From JAGOEF01 sp964511665 (GTDB taxonomy: Bacteria > Bacteroidota > Bacteroidia > Bacteroidales > ML635J-15), in contig CAZEHA010000010.1 of NCBI GenBank assembly GCA_964511665.1, positions 1 through 64,000 of the forward strand: a DNA stretch of 64,000 nucleotides. Direction: 5' to 3'. Position 1 is the stretch's first letter, and each line of letters opens with the position of its first letter. The notes below the pieces were generated by a model, which saw only the letters and a list, made by a program, of their open reading frames with translations, ran no database searches and was not told the origin of the DNA. Positions 15,587 through 25,733 of this stretch are shown in pieces. Both the position numbers and the translations under genes were made by a program.

Positions 15587-15594
15587 CAAATATA
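15587..15594 (-). promoter_or_regulatory. Probable -7 element of the SIMPL-like gene
   Basis: Minus-strand TATATTTG, 25 bases before the start codon; no clear -33 element. Confidence 0.4.
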
Positions 15595-15662
15595 AATAAT
15601 TCTATTCAAAGTTGTTCTAAAATTGCTTTTAATTTCCAAGTGCACAAGCAATTAGCCTAGCG

Positions 15663-15866
15663 TTATTTCTCGTTGAATTCATTCACAATTTGATTCAATT
15701 CCTCTTCGGTTCTTTTCAGCTTTGCCTTGCACTCATTAATAAGATATCCGGCCCGACGCACCTTCTCTGAGAGATTGTCCACGTCGATTTCTTCGTTTTC
15801 TATTTGGGTTAAAATAAGCTCCAGTTCTTCAAGTGCCTGGGTATAGGTAATTTTCTCTTTACTCAT
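15663..15866 (-). CDS. xseB: Exodeoxyribonuclease VII small subunit
   Basis: A 67-residue helical protein with the XseB pattern: ITYTQALEELELILTQIE followed by a conserved Leu/Val heptad helix and ECKAKLKRTEEELNQIV. It is the small subunit that binds several-fold to XseA to make the single-strand-specific nuclease. XseA is not in this window and downstream of xseB is the unrelated SIMPL gene. It starts 6 bases after the SUI1-family gene and is probably co-transcribed with it. Confidence 0.9.
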   Translation of the reverse strand: MSKEKITYTQALEELELILTQIENEEIDVDNLSEKVRRAGYLINECKAKLKRTEEELNQIVNEFNEK

Positions 15867-15872
15867 TGTATC

Positions 15873-16214
15873 TTATCCTTTACGTTTTGTTTTGTAGCTC
15901 ATCTTTGTTAAAAAAGCCTGTACCTTATCGCGCATATCGCCCTGAATGCAAATCTCTCCGTCTTTGGCCGAACCTCCTGTAGCGCAATGTTGCTTCAACA
16001 ACCGGCAAAGCTCGTTGAGAGAATCGTCGGGTCCCACATAACCTGTAATAAGGGTTACCTGTTTTCCTTTACGCTGTTTGCGATCGAGTTCAATATATAA
16101 TAATTGCTTTTCAACCGGCAGTACTTCTTGTTCAATGTTTTCGCCGGTGTAATATTCAAAATCATCTTTTGTTGAATAAACAACACCTTGCCGCAATTTG
16201 CGATTGCCACTCAT
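15873..16214 (-). CDS. SUI1/YciH-family translation factor
   Basis: A 113-residue protein with the C-terminal SUI1 fold: QVTLITGYVG, then LNELCRLLKQHCATGGSAKDGEICIQGD, which matches the eIF1-like GGS/T loop and following strand. Bacterial YciH homologues bind the small ribosomal subunit and influence initiation fidelity. It lies in a minus-strand run between ispD and xseB. Confidence 0.88.
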   Translation of the reverse strand: MSGNRKLRQGVVYSTKDDFEYYTGENIEQEVLPVEKQLLYIELDRKQRKGKQVTLITGYVGPDDSLNELCRLLKQHCATGGSAKDGEICIQGDMRDKVQAFLTKMSYKTKRKG

Positions 16215-16329
16215 GCTTTTTTTTGCTAAGATATAATTATTTGGGATATTTCTTCAAGTTACTATAGTCATTTTATAATCATACGAGACCATTTTATTAA
16301 CGACGTTGCAAAAAGAGCATTTCATTTTG

Positions 16330-17040
16330 CTATTGACCATGGCCATTTTCAATCACACTTTTAAAGCGAAACACATCCGCAGGAAAGGTTATTTTAAAGT
16401 TATCGTAACTACCTTTTGTTAATTCTAAATCGGGGTGAAATGCATACCTTAGGTAAATACTGGTATCATCGGTAGGTTCAAAACTGCATTCATTCATAAA
16501 CTCGCTGTAAGCAAACAATATTTTTTGTAAATGAAAACCCTGAGGAGTTTGCACCAGTTTAATCTCGTTTCGGTTAATGTGCTGAGGAGGAAAACCATCG
16601 GTCAAACGCAACAAGGTATCGGTTACCGGAGCAACCGGGCATGCCGCTTCATGATGGGATAAAGCTGCAATTATTTCAGTAATAATTTCGCAATTTGTGT
16701 TTGCTCTTACTGCATCATGGATAAGAACATTGGCGTCTCGGTCAATGGCGTTAGCCAGCATCAAGCCATTGTAAACAGAGTGATAGCGCTGCTCGCCACC
16801 CAAAGCAATTTGCAATGATTTTCCACTGAAATGCGACAGCATGGTTTCTACGCGTTTCACATGATGGCTATGTACCACAACCACAATATGCGAAATAAGC
16901 GGATGATTAAAAAAAAGTTCAATACAATAATTCAATATGCTTTTGCCATTAATTTCGATATATTGTTTTGGCAAATCGTTAGCCATTCGACTACCCGAAC
17001 CGCCTGCTACTATTATGGCTATATTGTTGACTGATTTCAT
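16330..17040 (-). CDS. ispD: 2-C-methyl-D-erythritol 4-phosphate cytidylyltransferase
   Basis: A 236-residue enzyme of the non-mevalonate isoprenoid pathway, joining CTP and methylerythritol phosphate. The ATG at 17040 (MKSVNNIAIIVAGGSGSRM) places the CTP-binding loop AGGSGSRM at the usual distance from the N-terminus; 15 upstream codons are open but not conserved-looking. Further landmarks are LPKQYIEINGKSIL, IHDAVRAN and the Thr-Pro-Gln motif VQTPQGF. It lies 60 bases downstream of gcvH. Confidence 0.93.
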   Translation of the reverse strand: MKSVNNIAIIVAGGSGSRMANDLPKQYIEINGKSILNYCIELFFNHPLISHIVVVVHSHHVKRVETMLSHFSGKSLQIALGGEQRYHSVYNGLMLANAIDRDANVLIHDAVRANTNCEIITEIIAALSHHEAACPVAPVTDTLLRLTDGFPPQHINRNEIKLVQTPQGFHLQKILFAYSEFMNECSFEPTDDTSIYLRYAFHPDLELTKGSYDNFKITFPADVFRFKSVIENGHGQ

Positions 17041-17100
17041 TGGTAAAAAAAATCCATTAACCGGCAGGCCAATGGATTGTTTCACGTTTCTTGTTGCACG

Positions 17101-17481
17101 TTAGCCCTTAATCAGTTCTTCGTAAGCCTCCGGTGTAAGCATTTCATCCAATTCGGCCAAATTGGTCATTCTGATTTTAATCAGCCAACCATCGCCAAAA
17201 CTATCGGAGTTTACCAATGTAGAATCATCGCTAACCATGCTGTTAGCTTCGAGTACTTCGCCACTAACCGGCATGTAAGAATCGGAAGCTGTCTTCACTG
17301 CTTCGATAGAGCCAAACACTTCTCCTTTGGCCAACTCTTCGCCTTCGGTTTCGATTTCAACAAATGCAATTTCGCCCAATTGCTCAGCAGCAAAAGCAGT
17401 AATGCCAACATAGGCTTCTTCACCATCTACGCGAATCCACTCGTGGGTTTTCGTGTACAATAAATCTTTTGGGATATTCAT
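17101..17481 (-). CDS. gcvH: Glycine cleavage system H protein
   Basis: A 126-residue lipoyl carrier. The lipoylation lysine sits in IEAVKTASDSYMP, and the N-terminal THEWIRVDGEEAYVGIT is classical for GcvH. It shuttles the aminomethyl group between the P, T and L proteins, none of which are nearby. In Bacteroidota gcvH is often found next to sprA, as here (57 bases). Confidence 0.95.
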   Translation of the reverse strand: MNIPKDLLYTKTHEWIRVDGEEAYVGITAFAAEQLGEIAFVEIETEGEELAKGEVFGSIEAVKTASDSYMPVSGEVLEANSMVSDDSTLVNSDSFGDGWLIKIRMTNLAELDEMLTPEAYEELIKG

Positions 17482-17538
17482 AGGTTTTGTACTGTTTAAT
17501 TAAAAAACATATTTTCTTCAAAGTAACAAAATAAAATA

Positions 17539-20500
17539 TTACGATGCAAGAGTAAATCTCAGACTCACCCCAAAATTGGTATTTGTTGAATTATACGACA
17601 ATCCAATTCTTGGCCTGTTTATCACCTGATCGTAGAATATTCTCAAATTAAACCTGTCGCTTAACACATAGTCGGCTGATGCTTTTATGGTAAATACGCG
17701 CTGGCCTGCAGTAGGTTGATCGACTTGTTCGATAAGCTTGCGGGTAACTGTTAGTGTGTTGCGATACGAAAAATCGAGGCGCACATTCAGGTCGCTTTTA
17801 TAATTGCGTTGTCTTCCACCCGAACGTATTGTTACTTCCACTTCTTTGAATCGATATCCTGTGCCAATTATAAACTCATCGGTTTTGTTTTCGGTGAGTT
17901 GATTGTTGGTAAAACTCATAGCAAGATTTCTGCTCTTTTTTACTTCAATTTTTGCAATCAGGCTGTTAACCATTGTCATATCGAGACCAAATAAAGGGGA
18001 GAACTGCTCCGAAATATTCACCGAATTTATTTCATTTCTCGAATAATAATCGCCGTATATTATTTGCCCCTCCTGAGTTTGACCGAGAACTTCTCTTACA
18101 TAGTTGAAACCATCGTCGGCAGCTGAAAACTGGTCGCTTAGTCGTGTTGAGTAGTTTCCGATGTTATAGGTAGAGCGATATACATGGTTCAGGTTCACGG
18201 TTCTGAATATTTTTTTGAACCTTTCAATTTTGCCAAGCCCGTCGTAAGTAATTCTCCAGTTTGGCAATGAGCTGAGCACACCCGGAAATGTTTCAAGCGA
18301 TACCTTATCGGTCGATTTACCGGTGTAAGCAGCCAAGAAAGCGGGCAATAATACATCTTGTGATGTTTCGCTAAAACCAATTGGGAAGCCGTTTTCGTCG
18401 AGATTTCCCGGATTAAAATCGGGGCGTTGTGCTGCCAGTCGCAGGGCAATTTCGCGGCGGTTGTCGCTAAAGCGTTTAAAATTCTCGGATGAATAATCGC
18501 CCTTGCGACCGCTAATCTCGAAAGCACTCGACCACGAAACAATTGTCATGGAATAAGAACCAGAGGTTATTGGGTTCAATCGTTGAAATGCCATCACATC
18601 GGGACTTGCATTATAGCGGAAATACTCGCTGGTGTTCTCGCTGAAGGCATGTGTCATGGTGAGGTCTATTCTCAAATCTTTCACAGGTTCAATAGATGCT
18701 CTGATGTTCCAGTTGGTAGAATTGGTAAAGGCAAAAGCCTGCGATAAGGTTGAGTCTTTGGTAAGCATATTGTGCTCGTAGGCCCATTCACCAAAATCAC
18801 GGTCTTGCCAGCCAAGAATAAATGGAATGGTAGGAGCTGTAACGGCCGGTTGCAAACCAAACATTTCGGGGTCGGGAGTATAATTCGTCATACCCATAAC
18901 CCTGGTTTGCGGCAGGTAACCCGGCAACAGAGTACCATTGTTCTGAGTATATCCAACCGATATCGACTTCACCCCCATAAGCACCACCAGCGTGTTGTCG
19001 AATATTTTCTTCGCCACTGTTTCTTTTACTTCGCGGCTACCGTTTACCGTTATTTTACATTTATCGGCATCTCTTTCGGGAATAAAAGCGGCTTTGTTGT
19101 CGTCGATAACTTCTGTTGTCCCTTTTACAGGCTTACCATCGGCATCAAATACTATAATAGTAATCTCCTGTGTTTTTAGTTTGTGCGTAATGGTTTTCTT
19201 ACGTCCTTCTTTTAAGCTGATATTATTTGCTTCGAACTTCACGTTTTCTTTTTTGGGCTTGGTCGATTTCGGCCTGTTGCTGCGGTATTTTTGATTTACA
19301 TCTTTCAAATATTTCGATTTATTGTAAAGATTCAGAAGGTTGAACTGCACGTTTGCCGACATAGCATTGCCGTTTTGAACAATATTGCCAATATTGATGG
19401 TATCGGCTGTTATAGGCCCTGCTATCCAGTCGTAGGTACCGCCGTAGCGTACATTTGCAGTAACCCAGTTAAACAACCTGATTTTATTGATAGGCAATGT
19501 ATAGGTAAGATCGATATTGTGATGATACTGGGTGTTACGCCCCAGATTCTTCAAATTTGTATATATAGTATCCATCTTCGATTCATACTCAGGGTCGCCC
19601 TTATAGAGCCGGCCAGCCGGTTCATCGATGCGAGATGAGTTGGTTGCTGAGAAATCGAGTTTTAAGCCTTTCGAAAGATTATACTTAAGGTCGTACTGAC
19701 GCTGCCACATAAAGTCTTTGTTCACTGATATGGGCAGTCGTACTTCTTCGTTGTACACATTGCGAAGCTGAGTTTCGGCATACTGGCGATTCAGGTTTGT
19801 ACGGAACGAAAGCTGCGACGGAAGCAGATACACATTAAAATCTTTAATCAGTTTAAAAGCAGGCTTATTTAATAGCTGTGATTTCTTAAATGGCTCGTAG
19901 TTTTTGGGGGTTGCATTGTAGTTGTATGACAATGCACCGGTAATATAACGGCTGCTGCTGAATTCGGTGTTAATATCGCGGTGATACGACTCGTTGAATC
20001 CATAACTGGCCGACCAGTTTGCCAAATCGTAGATTCGCGCCTTGCCGGTGGTTTTATTTACCTTAACATTGTTGAAATTAAAACTTTTTAAACTGGTGTA
20101 GTCTTGTGCTTTATATTTTATTTGTCGTAATTCTTCCTCGGTTTTGGTTGGGTCGCTCAATGCAACACTCAATGGGATATCGGGGTCAAGCGGATTGTAC
20201 TCAGGATTTTTCACATTTTCGCTATATCCCATATACAGCGGAATGCGAATATTCAACTTCTCGGGGAAGAATTTTCCAAGCTCCAGATTCGATGACACAT
20301 CGTAACGATTGATTTCTTCTTTCTGTCGTTCGCTGAGTTTCTGATCGATGCTACCAAAGCCGGGTTTACTAGTCTGTCCGGCCACGGTTACCGAACCAAA
20401 ATCGGCCAGTTTTGCAGTGAATCGGGCATTGGCAGCCCATCCTCCCTTTTCATCGAAGTCGGTAAGGCGCATCTCGTTTACCCAAATTTCACCGCTTTTC

Positions 20501-23500
20501 GGAAGTCCATCGTCGTTGGTAACCACACCCGAACGTTTCGGGTTGCGAACCCCAATCATAATGGTACGAACATTGGCAAGATTGGGATTTCCCATTACAC
20601 TAACTTTATTGTTCCCATCCATCATTGTAAAGATACGGGTTAAGGTTACCCCCGAACCCAATGTCCTCATTTCGTCGTTACGCATTTGTTTCACCTCCTG
20701 CAACATCTCGAAAGGCAGATTGAGATTATTCTCCTCGGGCCATACCAAATACCTGTCGGGTGCCTGATCGTCGAGGCCCTCGTATCTTCCGGGAGCTGTT
20801 ACTTTAAGCGGTATTTCATATTCGTAATAATTATTCTTATAGTCACTCCCCAAACGGATAAAAACGCTTAGGTCATCGTCGTAAATAGAAGCTTCGGTAG
20901 GAATCGATTCGGCATGGATAAACATTTTCAGTCGTTTATATTTACGCATATCCATATCGAGGTTTTTGTAAACTGCGCGCGCATCACCATCTTGCAAATC
21001 GATAACCCTAAGTACCATCGATTGCTCGTTGAGCTGCCTAAGTTGTGGATTGGTGGGGTCTATCTGTCGGTTAATATTGGGAGGAAGAATATAATTCACC
21101 GGAGTTTTATTGCCGTTTTCCTCAATATTAACGGCCGTTACATAAAATGGTGTTTCACCTAACTCATCGGGGTTATACTCACCGGGCTGCATAAACGAGC
21201 CGTTGTATTTGCGCCATTCTCCACGAACCAAATCTAAAGTAGCCAATCGCAATATTGTAGGATCAGAGAATCCTTTCATGAAAACTCTGATAAAACGAAT
21301 TGATTTAAAGTCCTGTATCATACCCACCCTGCGATCGTAGCTATACACCGGAATTTTAAACTGATACCAGGTAACCTTCGAACGCTGGTTATTGGCAAAT
21401 TTTGCATTATATTCTATTTTGTCGGTAATGTAGTTTTTTCCCACAACAAAATCTTCGGGGCGCATGCTTACACGATACTGAAAATAGGTCTCGTTTTCGT
21501 TGAGAGTGTTGTCGCGGTTAATGTCCTCTGCGTTAGGCATCACCGATGCACTGGTAGGATAACTCTCGGTAGATTGCTCGCTGGTGGGTGAGTTTCCTTC
21601 GAGTCCGTTGAAATATTTATATCGTTCAGAAATTCCCAGATTCTGCTCATCGTATGTACTGCTTCTATAATAGCTATAATTATCGTTTGATGGATCGGCC
21701 AACGCATTCAGGTAAGCCTGGGAGCCAAAACCATATTGTTGTGCCAAATCGTCGAGATAGGTATGCCAGCCTCCTACAGAGCTAAAGAATTCCCTTTCCT
21801 GATCGTCGCCGAGACCATCGAGCCCCACATCCTGAAAGACACGGGAAGCAGCATCGTTGTCGAATGCATTCACCAACGACTGAATCAGTGGAACAACTCC
21901 CCAGGGGGTAGTATCTACCGGATTGTTGTTGCCCGGGGTGGGCAAGCCATGCTCAAACGATTTACGTCCATCTTTAAGAACATCTTCTGATACATCACCT
22001 AAGTTTATATACAGATCGCCACCGCTGTTCAACGAGTCTTCAACAAAGGGGTCCATCATCCAGAATTCTATATACTCTATATTGGCATCTTCAAAATCGT
22101 TGGTTTCGAGTTTACGCATTATACCGGCCCAACTTCCAGAGGGATTTGAAAGATTTCCTTCGGAAGTAAGCCCATGAATGGCATAATTATAAGGTCCTTT
22201 TTCGCTTGGATAATAAGCCAGATTGAGTACGGCCATATTAGTGGGAATACCAGTAATGCTCTCTTTATAAGGGAATATTTCGCTTTCGTACACCTCGCGT
22301 ACCATGTGGCTCGATTGCATTTCGGGGTTTACCGGAGAACTGGGGCGATAGAATAAAGGGTCGATTACATACCATGCCAGCCGCGCTCTGTTAAAGCCGA
22401 CCTCAAGAGGTGTTGATCCATTATGCTCGGGAAACATGGCCAAGTCGTAAGGTGTTGAGGCCAAAGTCCAGGCCGAATAGCTCTTGATATCGATATTGGT
22501 TTCGCTGCCCTCAAAATCGTCGATATATGCATTGCCCTCTTTTTCGATGGCCTTTGAGTGACCGGGTATTAAATGGGCAAACTCACCGGTAAAGGTAAGT
22601 GTAGACATTTCTTTAGTTTCGATAAACGGCATAAAATCGATTGCCTTTGTTAACCATGCAGCGTTGGTTCTGTAGGATGTATTCACACCCCAAATGGTAT
22701 TTGATATTGGTTCATCGCCAAAGCCAACTTTTTGAGACATAGGCCTTTCGGTAAGATTCAGTATGGTGGCGCCAATATTAAAGTCTTTCGATATTTCGTA
22801 GTTTAAATGCGTACCTACCAGGGTTTTGGTTTGAATGTTGAACAACGAATTGCTTTCGAGGGTAATTTTAAGCGGTGTTCCCGATTCGAGAATGCCTGCA
22901 TCGATAATTTTTACACGACCCAAATTATAGTCAACGGTGTAGTGCACGTTTTCGGTAAGAATTTGTGCCCCTGCAGTAACTTTTACGCTACCCTGAGGAA
23001 TATTAATGGCATTCAGAGAAATGTCGCTACCCGACGAAGATTTATAGCGACCGGCCAGAAAAAACTTATTTTTCTCGGCCAGTTGTCGGGCTGTACTTTG
23101 TGTGCTGTCGTACAATTCCTGAAACACGTATTCGTCGGCCAGTTCGTTTAAAGCAGGATTGCCACCGGTGATTTTTTTACGCAAATGATTTCCGAATGGT
23201 TCCCTTACCGGAAAAATTACTCTTCCGTTGTTGGGATTAATGGTGATACCCTGAATAAAGTCGAACATACCGTCGGGATATGGATCTAACTGCGAATTCA
23301 AATTGTCGAGATTCATCACCGTAAGCAAACGTGTGCTATCGATAGCACCGGCCGGCAGAAAGTTAATTTCGGTGCCTGTTTTATCGTTTTTGTAATACAC
23401 ATCAAAAAAGAAATCCTGATTGCTCAACTGGTAAGCACCTATCGAATAGATATTCTTCATCATAAGCTCCCACACTTTCATGCGCGGAGTAAACGAAGTA

Positions 23501-25023
23501 CCTTTGATAAGTTTGAGCACCAAAGCATCGGGGGCACTCACCGAAGAGTTAGAGAACTCACCCACTCGATATACTTTTCCGCCAACCGTATATTCGAACG
23601 CAACAGCCAACACCTGATCGGGTGTAAGGGTAGAATTCAGCGATATATACCCCAGTTGCGTATTCAGCGTATATTCGTTGGGCGAAAGCATGCGAGCCGA
23701 TTCAATCTTTTCGAAATCGACACCACCTTCGAAGCCTGCCGACAAAAGGGCATTGCCTACACTGTTTATATTTCGCACCTCGGGAATCAGATTCGCAATA
23801 ATAGCCAGGATATTGGCCGAATCGCTAGGGTATGGATTGTTCGACAAGCTTGCATTGAGAACATAATTCGACTCGATAACCTCTTGATTGCTTTCGCCAA
23901 GGTCGGGAAAAGCCACAATGTTTCTTGAATTCTCGAAATTCCCCTGCCTGTTGGTTACCCATACTTCAATTTTGTTGATGTTGACACCCGAAGTTATAAT
24001 TGGCAAGGTCGACAAGAAGCGGTCGTAGTTCTCTTTAAAGAAATGTGCAATAAAAAAGTGTTTATTGGCCTCGTATTTATCGGCAAATATTTGAAATTCC
24101 TTGGTTTGCGCTCCGCCTTGTACATCAATGGTCGACATCTCCCCTTTTTGCTGCGAGAACAACGTAGTAACATTTAAGCGGCCAAACTTGAGTTCGGTTT
24201 TAAAGCCAAACAGGCTCTGGCTCCCTGTGATGAGCGTTCCGGCAAGAGGCAGCGAAACATTGCCGGCTTCTATTTTCTGAATTATTTCGTCGTCGTAGCC
24301 CGTATATTCAATTTTCACAGAGTTTTCGAAGTCGAATGCCGATTCGGTATCGTACTGCACATTGAGCTTCATTTTGTCGCCGATTTGGCCAACCACATTC
24401 ATCTGAATTTTTTCGTTGAAGTCGAAAGTTACATTTCGGCGGATATTTTCGGGATAAGTGGGGTTATCGACATAAGATATGTTTAATCCAAAACTCAGCT
24501 CGGCAGCCCCTTGCGGCCTGATATCAACGGTGTTTCCACCAAATATGCGGTCGAACATTTCGCCACCCACATGCAGTTTGGGTATCAAGGTTGAGAACGA
24601 CTCGAACGATTCGCTGCGCGCACGCTGCCTCCAGTAGTTGCGCATTGAGTTGTCGAAATCGTATTTCAGATAATCTTCGAACGAAGCTGCAAAAGGGGTT
24701 CTCACATCACGATCGCCAACTTTTCGGCGGAATATATACTCTCCTGTTTGGGGGTCGTACTCAACTTCGGTTGAAATAAGATCGGGGTCGCTGCCAAACA
24801 AAGGCGAGTTGTCGTCGGGGGTAAACGGCAAGCCGTCGTTGTCGATAAACGGATAAGGCAAAACCACATCCTTGATGGTATCGTCAACAGGTGATTTATC
24901 GTGAAACTCGTGATACGACCATGCCCTATGCGACAAGGTGGCATTCGAAGGAAATATCACAGCTAACAGGGTAATAACCGAAGCTATCCCAACAGTATAT
25001 TTTACAATTCTGGCAATCAACAT
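17539..25023 (-). CDS. sprA: SprA, translocon of the type IX secretion system
   Basis: A 2494-residue outer-membrane protein, the size expected for SprA, which forms the giant barrel that passes type IX cargo across the outer membrane. It has an N-terminal signal/anchor (about 1-30) and the typical early segments YRRKVG-like and FDNSMRNYWRQRA; long stretches alternate between Tyr/Asn-rich beta strands and soluble loops, and it ends with a barrel-like strand NFGVSLRFTLAS. The gene starts 6 bases after ruvA on the same strand, a conserved neighbourhood, and is followed by gcvH. The CotH-type protein at 25.7 kb carries a matching secretion tail. No frameshift was seen. Confidence 0.95.
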   Translation of the reverse strand: MLIARIVKYTVGIASVITLLAVIFPSNATLSHRAWSYHEFHDKSPVDDTIKDVVLPYPFIDNDGLPFTPDDNSPLFGSDPDLISTEVEYDPQTGEYIFRRKVGDRDVRTPFAASFEDYLKYDFDNSMRNYWRQRARSESFESFSTLIPKLHVGGEMFDRIFGGNTVDIRPQGAAELSFGLNISYVDNPTYPENIRRNVTFDFNEKIQMNVVGQIGDKMKLNVQYDTESAFDFENSVKIEYTGYDDEIIQKIEAGNVSLPLAGTLITGSQSLFGFKTELKFGRLNVTTLFSQQKGEMSTIDVQGGAQTKEFQIFADKYEANKHFFIAHFFKENYDRFLSTLPIITSGVNINKIEVWVTNRQGNFENSRNIVAFPDLGESNQEVIESNYVLNASLSNNPYPSDSANILAIIANLIPEVRNINSVGNALLSAGFEGGVDFEKIESARMLSPNEYTLNTQLGYISLNSTLTPDQVLAVAFEYTVGGKVYRVGEFSNSSVSAPDALVLKLIKGTSFTPRMKVWELMMKNIYSIGAYQLSNQDFFFDVYYKNDKTGTEINFLPAGAIDSTRLLTVMNLDNLNSQLDPYPDGMFDFIQGITINPNNGRVIFPVREPFGNHLRKKITGGNPALNELADEYVFQELYDSTQSTARQLAEKNKFFLAGRYKSSSGSDISLNAINIPQGSVKVTAGAQILTENVHYTVDYNLGRVKIIDAGILESGTPLKITLESNSLFNIQTKTLVGTHLNYEISKDFNIGATILNLTERPMSQKVGFGDEPISNTIWGVNTSYRTNAAWLTKAIDFMPFIETKEMSTLTFTGEFAHLIPGHSKAIEKEGNAYIDDFEGSETNIDIKSYSAWTLASTPYDLAMFPEHNGSTPLEVGFNRARLAWYVIDPLFYRPSSPVNPEMQSSHMVREVYESEIFPYKESITGIPTNMAVLNLAYYPSEKGPYNYAIHGLTSEGNLSNPSGSWAGIMRKLETNDFEDANIEYIEFWMMDPFVEDSLNSGGDLYINLGDVSEDVLKDGRKSFEHGLPTPGNNNPVDTTPWGVVPLIQSLVNAFDNDAASRVFQDVGLDGLGDDQEREFFSSVGGWHTYLDDLAQQYGFGSQAYLNALADPSNDNYSYYRSSTYDEQNLGISERYKYFNGLEGNSPTSEQSTESYPTSASVMPNAEDINRDNTLNENETYFQYRVSMRPEDFVVGKNYITDKIEYNAKFANNQRSKVTWYQFKIPVYSYDRRVGMIQDFKSIRFIRVFMKGFSDPTILRLATLDLVRGEWRKYNGSFMQPGEYNPDELGETPFYVTAVNIEENGNKTPVNYILPPNINRQIDPTNPQLRQLNEQSMVLRVIDLQDGDARAVYKNLDMDMRKYKRLKMFIHAESIPTEASIYDDDLSVFIRLGSDYKNNYYEYEIPLKVTAPGRYEGLDDQAPDRYLVWPEENNLNLPFEMLQEVKQMRNDEMRTLGSGVTLTRIFTMMDGNNKVSVMGNPNLANVRTIMIGVRNPKRSGVVTNDDGLPKSGEIWVNEMRLTDFDEKGGWAANARFTAKLADFGSVTVAGQTSKPGFGSIDQKLSERQKEEINRYDVSSNLELGKFFPEKLNIRIPLYMGYSENVKNPEYNPLDPDIPLSVALSDPTKTEEELRQIKYKAQDYTSLKSFNFNNVKVNKTTGKARIYDLANWSASYGFNESYHRDINTEFSSSRYITGALSYNYNATPKNYEPFKKSQLLNKPAFKLIKDFNVYLLPSQLSFRTNLNRQYAETQLRNVYNEEVRLPISVNKDFMWQRQYDLKYNLSKGLKLDFSATNSSRIDEPAGRLYKGDPEYESKMDTIYTNLKNLGRNTQYHHNIDLTYTLPINKIRLFNWVTANVRYGGTYDWIAGPITADTINIGNIVQNGNAMSANVQFNLLNLYNKSKYLKDVNQKYRSNRPKSTKPKKENVKFEANNISLKEGRKKTITHKLKTQEITIIVFDADGKPVKGTTEVIDDNKAAFIPERDADKCKITVNGSREVKETVAKKIFDNTLVVLMGVKSISVGYTQNNGTLLPGYLPQTRVMGMTNYTPDPEMFGLQPAVTAPTIPFILGWQDRDFGEWAYEHNMLTKDSTLSQAFAFTNSTNWNIRASIEPVKDLRIDLTMTHAFSENTSEYFRYNASPDVMAFQRLNPITSGSYSMTIVSWSSAFEISGRKGDYSSENFKRFSDNRREIALRLAAQRPDFNPGNLDENGFPIGFSETSQDVLLPAFLAAYTGKSTDKVSLETFPGVLSSLPNWRITYDGLGKIERFKKIFRTVNLNHVYRSTYNIGNYSTRLSDQFSAADDGFNYVREVLGQTQEGQIIYGDYYSRNEINSVNISEQFSPLFGLDMTMVNSLIAKIEVKKSRNLAMSFTNNQLTENKTDEFIIGTGYRFKEVEVTIRSGGRQRNYKSDLNVRLDFSYRNTLTVTRKLIEQVDQPTAGQRVFTIKASADYVLSDRFNLRIFYDQVINRPRIGLSYNSTNTNFGVSLRFTLAS

Positions 25024-25029
25024 GAAATT

Positions 25030-25614
25030 CTACAATTCAATTAATGCTCGCTTCACTACTTTACCTACAGTATCTATGTTACTATCTCTTAAAACATTCC
25101 GCAAAACTTTTTCTACCGACGATTTATTGAAACCCAACATCAATAATGCTTGTAACGCATCATCGTGTAAAGTATTGCCCGAAGTATCAAAATTTTCTGC
25201 AACCGCAATATGAATTCCGCCAATTTTATCTTTCAGCTCAATAATCATTCTTTCGGCCGATTTCTGCCCTATTCCTTTTATGGTTTTCAGCACACCCGTG
25301 TTTTGAGTAGCAATAGCCGAAATCAATTCATCGGGAGTCATCGACGATAGTATCATTCTGGCAGTGTTGGGGCCAATTCCGTTCACAGCAATTAGCATCA
25401 CAAAAACCTGTCGCTCGTGCTTCGATGCAAAACCATATAAAATGTGGGCATCTTCGCGCACAATCTGATGCAGGTACAACATCAGTTCCTGCCCCTGCTT
25501 CAATTGAGAGTAGGTTGAAAGCGACACCTGTATGTTGTATGCCAGCCCGTTGCATTCAACAACAGCATAGGTAGGGGTTAGCTCGACCAACAGGCCTTTG
25601 ATATATTCAAACAT
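25030..25614 (-). CDS. ruvA: Holliday junction branch migration protein RuvA
   Basis: A 194-residue protein with the OB-fold N-terminus (MFEYIKGLLVELTPTYAVVE), two helix-hairpin-helix motifs (NGIGPNTA and KGIGQKSAERMI) and a C-terminal domain III that binds RuvB (DDALQALLMLGFN). It recognises Holliday junctions and directs RuvB. It leads the ruvA-sprA-gcvH run. Confidence 0.95.
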   Translation of the reverse strand: MFEYIKGLLVELTPTYAVVECNGLAYNIQVSLSTYSQLKQGQELMLYLHQIVREDAHILYGFASKHERQVFVMLIAVNGIGPNTARMILSSMTPDELISAIATQNTGVLKTIKGIGQKSAERMIIELKDKIGGIHIAVAENFDTSGNTLHDDALQALLMLGFNKSSVEKVLRNVLRDSNIDTVGKVVKRALIEL

Positions 25615-25638
25615 AATTTCTCTTACTCACAAAGAATG

Positions 25639-25646
25639 CAAAAATA
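25639..25646 (-). promoter_or_regulatory. Probable -7 element of the ruvA-sprA unit
   Basis: Minus-strand TATTTTTG, 25 bases before the ruvA start codon; no clear -33 element. Confidence 0.45.
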
Positions 25647-25733
25647 AAAAAATAATTGATTTATGAGTCGCTTTTACAGCTGTGATTTTTTTTTCAGTTT
25701 TGTTACCATAAAATAGCCTACGAAACTTCGTTT

